64,000 nucleotides of DNA from the NCBI GenBank assembly GCA_036898135.1, contig CM072519.1, positions 38,801,091-38,865,090 of the forward strand, written 5' to 3'. The notes under the pieces are model-generated. The model was not told the DNA's origin. It searched no databases and saw nothing but the letters and a program-made list of their open reading frames with translations. Both the position numbers and the translations under genes were made by a program. Below are positions 1 through 12,215 of this stretch, one piece after another. Numbering within the stretch: position 1 is the stretch's first letter; every line of letters starts with the position of its first letter. This DNA comes from Oncomelania hupensis. Its lineage: Eukaryota; Mollusca; Gastropoda; Littorinimorpha; Pomatiopsidae.

Positions 1-1701
1 CAATGTGACCAACAGAAAACTTCCGCTGGTAATGTTGTATGACTGTGGGCACATCTTCCAAACCAATATGCTGGACCTGTACATAGACAGAATGACCAAG
101 ACACTGCCCCTTGCCTCTCCTTTACTCTGTCCGGCCTGCCCAAATCCTATCAGATCTTACAGGTTTGTATATTTAAGAAAAGGAAGTTGTGGGTGGAGGG
201 GTGAGAGGGATAAAGAGGAAAGAGGACGAGGAGGGAAGCGAATAAGATGAGGAGAAAATGGAGAAGAGAGGAAGAACGATGGGAAGACAGCGAAGTGGAA
301 AAATAAATGGACAGAATGAATAAAAATTGAGCCTGTAGCAATAGTTTTGTCTGCACCGCGCTATAATTATGATGAGTATGATGGTTTTCTTTCTCTAGAC
401 ATGACTTTATGAATTTATTTCTGTCTGAAACGCCATTATTTTCATGACGATTACAACTCTAATTATGACTGTGAGACAACAATGACAACGATGATGATGA
501 CAACTATGCTGATAAAAAGGCGATGAAAATGATGGATGATGATGATGGTGTGTGTGTGTGGTGTTGTTCTAGCACATGGCGATATGCTAGTCTTGTGACG
601 AGTCGCCATAACCAACTACAAGAAGCGAAAGAGAAGTCCATCAGCTCTACTATCGTTAGCTCAGACACACACTTTCGATATAACCGGATTGCAGTGCAGA
701 GTAGAGATGTGGACCCCAACCATGCGTTCACCATGAAAAAGATCAAGAAGATGAGAAGCATCATGAAAATGCTGGACTCAGCGACTTGGAACAGTTCTTT
801 GTAAGCTAACAGTTTGTAATCTATATAAATATGGTGCAAAGAAATTGTAGAGGTCTTGGTAAGCACGGGCAATTCAGTTTCCATTTGGTCTTATATCAGA
901 CAGATAAAGGTCTATTTCAGTCCTTGTTTTATTCAGTTTAATGTTTTGACTCCTGCCAATTGTCTTATAAATTTAAGGTAACCTTGAGAATTCACACAGA
1001 TTAAATAGATACAAGAATAACTACATAAATAAATCAGAAGCTACACGTATTTACTGCTTAGTTTTGTAAAAAGACATCTTCAACAAGTCCCTGCACCGTT
1101 GTTCATATGTGTCACTCTGCATGTGGCCGCATGATGTTATGTGTGTGTGTTATGTGTTTTCAGGGAATTTAAGTCGCTACAGAATTATACTCCTGTGCTG
1201 AGGAAGCTGATAGAGCAACCTCGAAGCAGCCTTACTCAGCAGCAGTACATGGAACTGAAACGGGAAATGAAGGTGAACTTCTTGATTAAGGCTTATTGTA
1301 AAGCAGTTGATATGCTGAAGCACATCGACCAAGCCATCCAGCATGAAAGAAAACATTTAGCGGAAGAACTGCCACGGCCAACGGTCTATGACCTGGCAAG
1401 ATACAAGCGCAATGCTTCTTACTCTTTCATATCTGCGGCTGCTGCTAAACAAGTCTCAGAAGATGACGATGTCACTTTACATGAACACACGCAGCTGGTC
1501 GTCCAAGAATCTCTGATAGAGACCTGGTATTTGGTGTCAGCATGCCAAAGCACATTGAGCAAACGCAAGGAACTGCAGCTGACCGAAGGACTGATGACGA
1601 CCATCATAGGAGACCTGTACAGGACTCAAACGTACGACAGCTCGGTCTTACATGAAGATTACAAACAGCTGCTCGAGTCCTTCAATGACAAACAGAGCAA
1701 G
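1..1701 (+). CDS. NFX1-type zinc finger protein 1 (ZNFX1)-like, three internal exons, 5' end outside window
   Basis: Three exons join in phase: 1-162 (open at the window edge, donor AG|GTTTGT), 573-800 (acceptor TTGTTCTAG, donor TTT|GTAAGC) and 1164-1701 (acceptor GTGTTTTCAG, donor AAG|GTACAC). Both inner junctions are phase 2, and the 228 bp middle exon is a multiple of three. The first exon holds a Cys/His zinc-binding segment, CGHIF followed about 30 residues later by CPACPNPIRSY, which resembles the helicase-to-C-terminal part of ZNFX1 proteins (CGHIF...CPRC..PIR). The following roughly 255 residues are helical and charged, as in the same family. Known family members are RNA helicase-like proteins linked to RNA silencing and antiviral defence; that role is inferred here. 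The C-terminal RZ-type finger (GHW..C..GH) was not found downstream, so the gene either continues far to the right or ends differently. If the last donor is not used, the frame stops at 1761. Confidence 0.6.
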
Positions 1702-2673
1702 GTACACTGCAAGCATTACATTCACTTTTTTTTTTCTCTTGAAGAAAGATTGCAATATTGAAATGGAAGCCAGCTTTTGTTAGGACACCAGTTTGCTACC
1801 AGTTTCTCTTGCTTCAGTTAAATAAGAATTAGCCATTTTAAGAAAAAACTGATAAATTCAAACTGATCTCCCGTCCTAAGCTTTGATATAACCGATCTTA
1901 ATGGGAGTGTTTAGGTTTAAACTTTGTGTGATAGGATAGGGAGAGATGGTGCGGCAGAAGGGGTCCGCAGAGGAAGGAGGAGGAGAAGAAGGAGGAAACC
2001 AGGAGCCATTTCTGTCCATCTCTTGGCCCATTTTATTTACAAGGAAACAAGCAAACAAATCAGCAACAACAGCAACCTGTAACAACATAACAATGACACA
2101 TAATTACATACACAAATAAGTAAACATACAGTACATAATAATGTCAAGAAAAGAAAATCAATCTTGACCAGAAATCCTGTGCATAGATTAGCACTGACAA
2201 TAATACATTGATAAGACCACAGCAGTTATTCTGAGTTCAAATATTTATTAATAAAAACAATAGGCGTTCAGCAAATACTGAATTCATACATTTATAATTA
2301 TGCAAAACGACTATAATGCATGAATACAGCAACGAGGCTGGATTCAAGCATTAGTATAATCACACCAAACATCCATTTAGGGCATAAACATCAATCATGA
2401 ATACAGAGGTTGTGCTGAATTCATAATGGCATGACATAAGAAATGGTTCCAGCATAATTCGTTGGCCCCATAAAAACGTAAACAATCTCATGTGGAGATA
2501 AACAAACCAACACTTATCGCTGGATTTAGTAATACATACAGACATCACATCATGAAACAAAATTAAAACAATCATCGCATCATGAAATAAAATTAAAGCA
2601 ATAAAAATACAAAATTAAAGCAATCAAAATACAAAGGCACAAAACACCAACCTCAGGGTGACGGACCCTTATC
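1702..2673. other. Intergenic or intronic, no gene seen
   Basis: AT-rich sequence with a purine-rich block at about 1930-2000. No exon with convincing coding content and splice sites was seen. It may be the start of a long intron of the gene at 1-1701. Confidence 0.5.
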
Positions 2674-3498
2674 CAGAGTTGCCAACCCCCCAAAAAGTTT
2701 TCAGTAGTAAAAATTCTGAATTTCAGTAGTTTTATGACATTTTCAGTAGCCATACATCCTCGCATTTTTTTTTACGAAGAAATGCATATACTGTCTGCAT
2801 CGAAGGTCGTGAAGAGTGTTTCCGCACGAATTATTGAGAGATCCATATCGGGCTTGAAGAAGGTGGCTACCGACTGAACAGGGACTAACTTTTCTGGATC
2901 AGGGCAACGACTTTTGTGACGGTTGCCATTCACGTGTCGCGTCACATCGTGGAAGCCGCCATGTTGAATGCTAAAATCTGCCAAGCACGCTGTACAATAC
3001 ACGCTGTTTTGATCTCGATGACGCAGTGATGCATGGACATTTTTCAGAATACCCTTTCCTGTACTCTTGATTTGCTGTCCTCTTCTTTTTTTCTGGGCTT
3101 TCATCGCTAGTTTTCTTTCTTTTTGGCATCATGGATTCAAAATACGCCGAACACAAACTTTTCTTCTCGGGCTGTAGAACGTTACCCGGAAACGAAAGTG
3201 TCACAGAAAGGTCGAGGTTTTGTGCACCGATTGGCCGTTTGCAAAACCACTTCACGGTGATTGGTAGAATTTCCTAACATGCACTGGGAGCGTGATCTAT
3301 TACACCGTGCACGTAAACCGAATGACCGTGACATTGAGGTGCTACGGGAGGCACAGGCGCTCAATAAAACTCGTTAAAACTGTAATACTATCGTCGAAAA
3401 TTGACTTTCCGTAGTAAATTTTTTATTTGCGTAGCTCCGTAGCCGCATAGTCATTTCCGGAGTAAACTACGGAAATTCCGTAGTGGTTGGCAACCCTG
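2674..3498 (-). mobile_element. hAT-like DNA transposon deletion derivative, TSD CTTATC
   Basis: The ends are inverted: CAGAGTTGCCAACC at 2674 and GGTTGGCAACCCTG ending at 3498. They are flanked by the perfect 6-bp direct repeat CTTATC (2668-2673 and 3499-3504). The interior carries a broken minus-strand transposase start (separate entry). At 825 bp it is much too short for a full transposase. The CAG start and zinc-finger content point to a hAT-like group, although classical hAT duplications are 8 bp. Confidence 0.8.
2772..3131 (-). pseudogene. Broken BED-type zinc finger start of a hAT-like transposase
   Basis: A minus-strand frame starts with MPKRKK and a Lys-rich segment, then shifts frame near position 3000 into YCTACLADFSIQHGGFHDV and RHVNGNRH. 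This is a C-x2-C...H...H BED-like finger of the ZNF862/DUF4371 transposase kind. The tail reads RAETLFTTF, a conserved stretch just after the finger in that family, and stops there. The gene is frameshifted and loses the catalytic part, so it is not functional. Related fragments lie at 7686-8003 and 37903-38139. Confidence 0.7.
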
Positions 3499-3504
3499 CT
3501 TATC

Positions 3505-4267
3505 TACCCATGGTGGCGTCTTAGTCACATCTAGCCATACATGCAATGGTTCAGCATCCTGTAATTTGCACATACCATGCAGTATGAACAACTCCATTGC
3601 AAGACCAACCCCATTGCAAGACCAACCACTACCAATATCATTCTAAGTCCTCAGCTAAATAAAAACAGAAAACGTCCACTCAAATATACAAGACATGTGT
3701 CAAAAATAAAGAATAGAAACAATCCACAATCTCTTAACTACATACTAGGACCACTGCTTGTCTGGTACTCATTTACATTCAATTGCTGACCGACCACGTG
3801 GTCTCAGCCTACCACAATAATTTTCAAGTGAGAACAGGGAACAACCAGAAGAAATATAAATATTTATTTCCTTTGTTTTATAAACTTAAAACAACAAAAT
3901 ACAAGGACACAGGCAAATATAGGGCTCAATCAAACTAAACAATTAAGCACCCTCATCTTAAGCCCTAACCTAGTACTTCTAACTGTTCAACTTACAAACA
4001 AACAAATTCTATAAAAATACTCATACTGTTGTTATATTATAAGAATCTTCAAAAATGCCACACAATTAACAGTTTACATACCTCGTAACAGGGGAGAAGT
4101 TTTCCCCAAGAAGAGAAAAACCCATAGTTCACTGAACTGGTTTCTACACTATGGTGGGTGTCTGGAACCGTGTGTTAGGATTTCCAGAGAGGGAAAAGGA
4201 AAGAAACTCTGGCACTACAACTTATAAAAGGAGGCCGCCTCGCTTACCAGAAAACCTCCACAAAATA
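3505..4267. other. No gene seen
   Basis: AT-rich sequence between two transposons. No convincing exon, RNA gene or tandem repeat was found. Confidence 0.5.
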
Positions 4268-5687
4268 CAGGGTGTTCCAAAAGTCTTGGGCACATTTTGA
4301 CATTGAATATTTCCGAAACTATTAAGGATATAAAAACGCATCTGGTAAATTCAGAAAGCTTGTAATCTCAATTTTTACATGGAATGTTCAAAGATGTTCA
4401 ATGTGAGCACCATTGGTCACACGACACACATCAAGCCGATAGTCAAATTCTTGCCAAACGTGTCCCAGTATTTTCTGTTTGAGTGAACGCCATTAATGGG
4501 TCTGAAAAGAAATTAAAAAATCAACAGCTTTACAAAAACTTAATGTAATTACAGGGGTGCCACTCTGCCGGTTACGGTCCGGAATTCCGGTTTTTTAAAA
4601 TCAATTTCGCCGGCGCTGCCGGTTTTTGAAAAATCGAAAAGCAACGATTTTTTTTTTTCAAGGAACGATATTTTTGTAACAGGTCGCGTTCAACTTCCAA
4701 TCCGACTTTTCTTTCGCATTCGGTTGCGTCCCCTGCCCGATCCACGTTTTTAGAACCGCAAGTTAGCGCATGCTGCTTCCTGCCTATTTCGATCAACACG
4801 AAGCAACAGTGGACCGGTGAAGCGAAAAAATTCAACAATGCCGTACATTTCCAACCGTAAAGAAGACGCTGTGAGACTGGAGGAGGTGGAGAAAGGAGTG
4901 AGGATTAAATGGCAATGGGAGTGGCTTCAAGAAAAGGACACGAACAACATAGCTTTCGGCACTTGGGTCAAGAAGCCTAGACATGCTTAGCATGTTATGT
5001 TTGTAACCAATAGCCTTGAAACACTACACTTTTTGTTGTTGCTCTGTTTGTTGCAGCCCTGCTGCTTGTTATGGATAGTAATATATAATACTGATACAAA
5101 ATGTTCTCTGTATAGCCAATTTGAACTTATCTGATGATTACTTTTTTTAAATTTTTAATTTAATGTTTGAAGTTTGGCTTAAAACTCAGCCAACTGGTCA
5201 AACCCTATTGAACTGTATGTGGACATTTGAACTGTGAGAGTAATTGCAACATGGGTCAAACCCTACTGAACTGAACTGCATGTGTGATCTTGAAACTGTC
5301 AAGACTGAATGAACTCTTCAATTAGGAGTGTAGTGGGACTGCTGGGTAAGTTTGCTTACATTAATAAAATGTTTAAAGTGTTGATTTTTGGACATTCTTT
5401 TTCCTATGTAAAATGTACATTCAGATTGCAGGAGAGCCTTCCAAATCACTTTTAATTTCAAATTTTTCTTCGGCCTCAGGGGGGGGGCGTTGCCCCCCTG
5501 CACCCCCCAACGGGGCGCTGCCCCTGTGCCCCGCCAGCCCCTGGACCCCCAACTTTCAGGTTTTTCATATTTTCAGAGTGGCACCCCTGTAATTAGCTTT
5601 AAAATGGCACAACTTTTATCTTACTACCATTCATAGTAATTTAGATATGGGGACTTCAAATGTGCCCAAGACTTTTGGAACACCCTG
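4268..5687 (-). mobile_element. Mariner-like element remnant, TA target duplication
   Basis: Inverted ends of about 20 bp or more begin CAGGGTGTTCCAAAAGTCTT at 4268 and close with its complement at 5687. TA dinucleotides flank both sides (4266-4267 and 5688-5689). On the minus strand around 4390-4490 the sequence still reads like the C-terminal end of an IS630/mariner-type transposase (LDVCR-like, TNGAHIE-like segment), now with stops. Most of the interior is the nested element at 4552-5589. Without it the remnant is only about 380 bp. Confidence 0.75.
4552..5589 (+). mobile_element. CAG-ended DNA transposon nested in the mariner remnant, TSD TAATTA
   Basis: Perfect 16-bp inverted ends CAGGGGTGCCACTCTG/CAGAGTGGCACCCCTG are flanked by the 6-bp direct repeat TAATTA (4546-4551 and 5590-5595). 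Near 4839 a short plus-strand frame of about 50 codons begins MPYISNRKED and contains KWQWEWLQEKD. This looks like the start of a transposase zinc-finger domain, then it stops. A GC-rich block at 5478-5550 precedes the right end. The nesting shows this insertion is younger than the mariner element. Confidence 0.8.
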
Positions 5688-5869
5688 TATAGTCCTTAAC
5701 ATAAGGTTCACATGATCCTCCTAATTCTAACTAAAAACTTTACTCTTACATCACAAATAATCCATATATGAACCCTACCTAATAGTATCAAAACATTGCA
5801 TTTTATGGCCAAATCAGAATTCTTAACAATTTGCAACTAAAATTCCTACATCAGACTGACCTAAACAAA

Positions 5870-5962
5870 GACTTGTTCACAGGTGGGAATCTGCTTATCA
5901 GCTCATCTGGTTCCAACCTCACTAATGGCAGAAGTGGAGAGAGAGGGAGGGAGAGAGAAAGA

Positions 5963-6009
<47 letters not shown>
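5870..6009 (+). repeat. GA-rich repeat block, copy 1
   Basis: Unique-looking text (AAAGACTTGTTCACAGGTGG... CCTCACTAATGGCAGAAGTGG) runs into a purine-only (GA)n tract ending at 6009. A related block lies at 6970-7068, on the other side of a LINE fragment. Confidence 0.6.
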
Positions 6010-6012
<3 letters not shown>

Positions 6013-6184
6013 TTGGACATCGTCCGTTTAATTCTCAAAAGCATAACATACAATAAATTAGCACAATCTTCGGGCCACCAGCCCATAGATATAGGTATAG
6101 TTGGTCACGTGATTTACTTATTACAGTCTGACAATTTACAGATAACAGCAAAATTATTCCTGGGATTACATAAAAGCAGCATGC

Positions 6185-6955
6185 TCATAATATTCTGTTC
6201 TTATTTTTTAAAGCGTGAAAAGTAAACAAACATATTCTCCATATGTGAAATTGGGATCCATATTGTAGCAAATTTACACAGGATTGAAAAGGAAAAGTTA
6301 TATATTTAACTCTCAATTCATTGTATAATGTACATTTAGTTAGAAAATGGTCCTCATCTTCTGGTACATTACAACATTTGCACAGAATATCTCCAGTGGC
6401 ATCAAACATCAATCTAAAGTGGGATGCTCTTACCGGCAAAACACCAAGCCGTAGCTTTGTAAGACAGTCTCTAAAACATTTTACATGCATACTCTCAAAA
6501 TACGCTTCCGTCTCAAACACGTTTTTGAACATTCTGTATCTTTGATATTTGTCTTTTACTAAGACAGAACTGTCCCATTCTTGAATATAAATATCTTTCA
6601 TTCTTTGTTTAAGCACAGAAATAAAGGCATTTTCATTACCTACACCTTGTTGTAGCCAAACATATCCAAAACCTAACGTGTTCAAAGTGTTTTCTAGCCT
6701 TGTCACCCAACATTTCTTTCCACTGTCGTTTAAGATCATCAACATTTGGTAAGCCTGTCTGGGCAGCCTAGAGTAGTCTAACTTAAGCAATTTCAGCCAG
6801 TAACGAATACATCTTACAGTACTATTAATATACAAGGGGTATCTTCCTGTTTCTCCATAAATAAACTTGGTTGGAACTCCCAATGGCACATTCAAAAATC
6901 TCTTACAAACCAGAGTGTGCACTCTTTCAATGTTAGTTAGTCTTTGCAGCCCCAT
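6185..6955 (-). mobile_element. LINE fragment: C-terminal part of a non-LTR reverse transcriptase
   Basis: A 256-residue open frame reads as the region after the RT domain of a LINE pol protein. It contains CKRFLNVPLGVPTKFIYGE and ends with the zinc-knuckle-like CKCCNVPEDEDHFLTKC (C-x2-C-x7-H-x4-C), as seen at the C-terminus of jockey/CR1/I-type elements. No RT catalytic motif is present, so it is strongly 5'-truncated. The frame is uninterrupted, which suggests moderate age. The exact clade cannot be set from this part. Confidence 0.75.
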
Positions 6956-6969
6956 AATTCAGAAGCCAC

Positions 6970-7034
6970 ACAAAGACCTTTTCACAGGCGATTCGAGCTT
7001 CACTAGCAGAACTGGAGAAAGAGAGAGGGATGGG

Positions 7035-7066
<32 letters not shown>

Positions 7067-7145
7067 TAGGCCTAACTACTTGAACTGCATGGGCTACCTC
7101 CAGTACACATGCTGGTACCACTACTAAGGAGAGAGGGAGAGAGAT
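6970..7145 (+). repeat. GA-rich repeat block, copy 2
   Basis: CACAAAGACCTTTTCACAGGCGATTCG followed by GCTTCACTAGCAGAACTGGA and a (GA)n tract is clearly related to 5870-6009. The two copies bracket the LINE fragment. Confidence 0.55.
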
Positions 7146-7685
7146 GGGAAAGGGTGCATTTTTCCACAGGTTACATTTGGTTTGAGTTTGGGCTAAAGTT
7201 AGGACTTGCGTTAGAAGCATGATGAACTATACTTTCCAAGGAATAGTGTTGGAACCATGATGAACTATACTTTCATACATTTGCAACTGACCATTTCACG
7301 TGCAATGATTTAAGGTAATATGGGGAGTAAAACTGGATTTTCACACGTCTCTAAAGTCCTGTTAAGTCATCATTTTATAACAATTTAAAAATGGTTCTTC
7401 TGTGTTTCAGCTCTAGTTGGTTAAAAGATGCAAGCATGACTTAAAATGGTGCTGGTGGTTCGCTATGTTTCAGAAGCAGATGCCTTTTCCAGCAAGCAAG
7501 AAAGAAGAGAATGAAAGTCCTGTGTCTGCTTTTCTGATGAAGCTGCGCCCCGAAACAAGAAAACAATTCAAGGTTACAATGATAAACGAACGACTTAGTT
7601 CAGCCTCAGGCCACTTCAGAGATGTGTTCTGGTTTCTTCCATTCTGTTCACTTGAATGTACTAGAGCGAAAAACGAAGAGAAGCC

Positions 7686-8003
7686 ATGATGCAGGCTGTT
7701 CTCCCGACCCGAATAAAAATGAACCAAAAAACTAAACAGCAGACCAGAAAGAAAGCTTTTTTGAAAGTCTACAACGAAAAGTGGCCTTGCCTGACTACAC
7801 CTGTGAAAGGCCCAGAGTTTGCAAGATGCACTTTGTGCACAATCGACCTCACTGTTGCACATGGCGGTTACAACAATTACGAAAGCGTGTATCATCAAAA
7901 TTACATGAAAAGTTTGACGAAGGTGCTAAAGGCCATACGTCAATCAAAAGCCTTTTTAGATTCAGATGAAATCCATTGGTGCCGAATGCATGCATACATT
8001 TAA
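7686..8003 (+). pseudogene. BED-type zinc finger fragment of a hAT-like transposase
   Basis: A 105-codon frame contains a Lys-rich start, KWPCLTTPVKG, then ARCTLCTIDLTVAHGGYNN and a later H...H-like stretch. This is the N-terminal finger of ZNF862/DUF4371-type hAT transposases. The catalytic RNase H-like part and C-terminal dimerisation region are absent. No clear inverted ends or duplication were found around it, so the element limits are unknown. About 300 bp upstream (7395-7685) look like degraded flanking sequence. Confidence 0.6.
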
Positions 8004-9294
8004 ACTAAAGTATGTGTGATGTGTTGTTTATTTGAAAGAAAGTGTATTTGCCCTATTCTGCAAAACAATGACCTGAACTCTTCACTTGTCCTTTCATTTT
8101 TATGCATTTTAATATCATTGGCTTAGTAAATATGCATTTCTGTATGTATTTTAGTACACTTTGAGCACAATGTCAATATTAACAAGAAGATAAAAAGTCC
8201 GTTACGCATAAATATGGTCAAAGATTGTTCCCAAATCTGGTTTTAAACTGCCTGGAGTACTGTCAACATGTCTTTCCAGTAGGCAAATCTGGAAACATGA
8301 GCAATTGAGTTCTAGGTTGATTTGATACATGAATAGATTACTGGATTGACTGATTGAAGTCTTCAGGACCGCGAATAACAATTAATATAAGTGCAGTGTT
8401 GGCTTTTTCTGCATTTGCATGTTGTTTGTTTACCGTTTGTATTTATTTATTTATTTAGTTAACATCTATTCACATCCGGTATTTCGCAAAAAATTTCTCC
8501 AGGAGTTAAAAGCCACCTGAAATACAAATCCTGACATCCCGAGCACAAACTACACTAGGCTACTGAGCACAAATGATCAATTTCAATACAATATTCGTTG
8601 GCAGTATCTTTATATGTTTTTTGCCGAATTGTATCTTACTTTTTTATGGTGTTGATGGTATGTTGGTTATGTACTTTTTGTTTGGGTCACTTTATATGAG
8701 AGGACTTTGTGACTGACAATGATGCTAATTTCATTAAGTATTGATCAGGTAGGTGTAACAGCGCAGAAAAAGACATCTGGATGACTTGAGCAAGCGATCC
8801 TGTAAGTCGTTTAATTATTTATTGATAATCCTTATTAAGTTTTGTTAGTTTTACCTGAATGTTTTTGTGGATTTTTAAATAATTTTTTTAATGCGGTATG
8901 GTAAAACATTTGTTCTAGTTTTTGATTTATGCCTAAAATCTCTTTAAATAATGAAGATGATTATGAATACAACTTATTTAGTATCAAGGTCCATTCTCGT
9001 TTGTGATGTTGGTTTTGTTTTACCATCAGAAGATATGTTACCCTTTTGTGATGTTAGATGTTGCATTCTTATTGTTTGCAAATCACTCTGCTTATTAGAC
9101 ACCTATTTTCAGACACTTGAATGAAGTTGATAATAAATATAGTTTCAAAATCCCTTCTTTTTTGTGTGTGTTATATTTTTGTTTTATTTTTTACACCAAT
9201 TTTGTTGCCTTATATGTAAATGCTGATTAATGTTTGTTTAGATTTGATTTTTATAATTTTAGTTTTTTTTTGGTTGACTTTTAGACATTTTATT

Positions 9295-9545
9295 GTCAGG
9301 AAGTTCGTGGCTGACTCCCCTGGGGAAGGCGTAGTCGCAGCCTGTGGCTTGCCGAAACCCAACCTACCTAATATTAGTTGTGTCTTTAAAATTTTGCTGG
9401 TGGAGCAAACCGGAGTACCCGGAGAAAATCCCAGAGACATTGCCCAATTCAAAGTAAATAATATTCAGAGAAACATAACGCCTGTCAGGCGCCATTGGTT
9501 TCTAGCCTGCAGACAAGGCAAGTTAGTCCCACCTTAGACCATGTG
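9295..9545 (+). repeat. Dispersed repeat fragment with CCGGAGTACCCGGAGAAAA motif
   Basis: The segment includes ACCGGAGTACCCGGAGAAAA at about 9410-9429. A near copy, ACCGGAGTGCCCGGAGAAAA, lies at about 41870-41890. It looks like a short conserved piece of an interspersed repeat and not an exon; the open frame across it has no family resemblance. Confidence 0.4.
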
Positions 9546-10049
9546 GCAACAACGCTCGCATTCTTTGCTGTCTTTGTACTTAAAGTCATAATGTTGTGAA
9601 AGGTGTCTTGACTGAAGATTATGATGATGATGATGTACATATGAGTGTACATATGAGTGTACACATGATGATATATTTGGTGTCACGGTCTGTTATACTA
9701 CGTATTGTTCAATTTGCTCTTACCCTGAAAGTGTGCTGACTAAGGATGACTAAGAACATGTTTACTATCGAAGCCATTCTATATTGTGACAATGGGTTAG
9801 TTTCACGCAAAGTTTTGTTTATTTGCTTTATGCATTGTAACAGTTAGTCATGTAGTTGTGGTGGTTCACCCGTCCCCTATACGCTTAATGTGTCCGGGGA
9901 CGTAAATTTACTAAAAAAAAAAAAAAAAAAAATTGTAACAGATAATTTTGTTACTTTTTGACTTTTGATTAAAACTCTTTACACAAACATACTTTCGATT
10001 GTAGATAATGACCAAAGTATTCATTAACAATAATCTTTCCTTATATATG

Positions 10050-11112
10050 CAGGGTGGAGAACAACTGAATCAAGAAATCTCTTAAATCCGGCTGGGGCCA
10101 AGGGGCCAAGCCCCGGTATTCGCCCCCTGGAAGAAAATGAATTTATGCAATTTTGAAAGCAATTTAGGGCCTCTCCTGAAAGCAAAAAGCAAAAAGTAAA
10201 CATAAATAGAAACAACCAAAAAAAATGTTTTATGCACATGTCTATCAAAAAAGTTAAGAATCTTGATTTGTAGGCCTAACAAAGTTTGAGGTCCACCACT
10301 GTTACACACAAACTCCACATTTCCAATTTTACTGGGCACACGTTTGTCTATTTTTTAGCTGTAAACAGGCAAGAATTTTTATAATTTTAGAGATATTTAG
10401 GGGTACGTTAGTAAAAACACCACATCTTAGGTATTAGTGACTAGTGTATAGATTTAAATGAAATAAAATTCAAAATAAATGAACAGAAATAAATTCTATT
10501 TTGATTATCTACCTTTTTCTACTTCTCTTGTCATGTCTTGTTTTTTATTACTCCATGTGTATAAAAAAAAAGTTTAAAAAAGTCCAAACAAGCCCCCTCT
10601 TCTTCACTTTCATGCCAGTCTGAAAGATCGTATGCATGCACACTACTGACACTAATTTAGTAATTATCTTATGTCAGTACCGATCTCTTCCTCCGACTCC
10701 AAGTCCATTTCTCACTTTAATGTCTGATAAATGGAAGCCTGTAAACTCCCCTTCATCAGTCGAAGAATCCAAACCATCCATTTTAGACACACACACAAGA
10801 AAATTTGAAAAAAAAATCCAAAAAACGAAAGCCTCACAGAGAAAACTTGTGGAAATGCAGTCAAATGTTTTCACAACAGAATAAACCGGAAGTCATTTGC
10901 CGGAAGTCTCGTGATCTTTCAAACAACGCGAGAATATAACCACATGGTTGATACGGACGCTTTTGGACGTTTTGCCTGTTTAGACTTTTGGCCGTTATGC
11001 CCAGTAAAGGGTAGCCCCTCAGCTTCTCACACTCGGAACTCAATATTTTTTTCTCGGAAATGCAAATGCCTTCCGCGGAAATCCGCGGATTTGCGGATAA
11101 TTCTCCACCCTG
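10050..11112. mobile_element. CAG-ended DNA transposon, TSD TATATG
   Basis: Inverted ends CAGGGTGGAGAA (10050) and TTCTCCACCCTG (ending 11112) are flanked by the 6-bp direct repeat TATATG (10044-10049 and 11113-11118). The interior has short frames only. One on the plus strand (about 10708-10884) is Lys-rich, like the segment before the zinc finger in related elements. No catalytic domain is visible. Confidence 0.75.
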
Positions 11113-12067
11113 TATATGATATTTGGACTTGTTTTTCTTTTGTTTTTTTGGTTGTGTTCGTGTGTTTTTATGATGTTGTAACTATGTTAAGGGTTTACTT
11201 GTTGTTTTATACGGAAAATAATTTTATAGAACCAGATTTTTATTTATTCACGATGATGATCTATACCTATATGATCAATGGCCATTTTTATGATGTTAAG
11301 TTTATTTTTTTACCCTGAAGTTTGCCTTTTTACGCAGTTTGTATGTTGATAATTAACGTTGATAGTTAACGTTTAATTTTATGACTAGTTGTTTTTTTGT
11401 TTGCTTGTTGTTGTTTTTTAAATAATAAACAGACGTTTCACTGAAGATGATGGTAATTACAATTAATAAGAAGGTCCACGCCAAACATACTACTATAGTC
11501 ATTAGATCTATTTAGTTATTTTGCCTTTTAATTTTGTCACATGTTAATAATTCACATTTTGTTTTTATGGCTATTGTATTACAATATAATCAGACGTTTG
11601 ACTGAAGATAATGGTGAATACATACTAATTCATTTAGTGTCGAAAGTCCATTCTATTTGGAGACAATTATTGGATTAGTTTCATCCTGTTAAATTAGTTT
11701 CATCCTTAGTTTTGTTAGTTTTACCCTGACGGTCATTGTTATTTCTTCTGTAACATATTTGTTTACGTTATGATCTATGCCTTAAATTATGTCATTTAAA
11801 AAGATTTTTGACTGCACAAAATGCTTATATTCATTTTATAATCAATGATAATTCTTTTCGGCATATTTGATTTGTTTTACCCTGAATTTTGATGCCTTTT
11901 AATGATGTTGCATCTTGTCTAGTTTTACTTTAGGTGCAAAGTCACTTTAAATGAATAGATATTTGAATGAAGATGGTAAATATATTTAGCATTAAGCTAA
12001 GGCCCCTTTCTCATTTATGAATTTGTTTTACCCGGAGTGTATTACTTTTTATGCTGTTGTATGTGCA

Positions 12068-12215
12068 GTTTTGTCATTCATTTTGTTGTAATCTGTTGTT
12101 TGTGCACTTTTATCAGTCATTTTGGGGTAATCATTTTATGTGCACTTTTATCATTCATTTTGGGGTAATTTGTTTATGTGTACTTTTGTAATTCACGTTG
12201 GAGTAGTAATACATT
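12068..12215 (+). repeat. Short tandem repeat of about 42 bp, roughly 3-4 copies
   Basis: The unit TGTGCACTTTTATCATTCAT plus TTTGGGGTAAT recurs with small changes. The unit boundaries are approximate. Confidence 0.6.

Noticed and set aside
523..804. A separate small gene starting at the ATG at 523
   Set aside because: The part from 573 to 800 is better explained as an in-phase exon of the ZNFX1-like gene; the part before it is GAT/GT simple sequence.
9220..9537. A coding exon with VEQTGVPGENP
   Set aside because: The encoded motif comes from a dispersed repeat, also seen near 41870, and lacks splice support.
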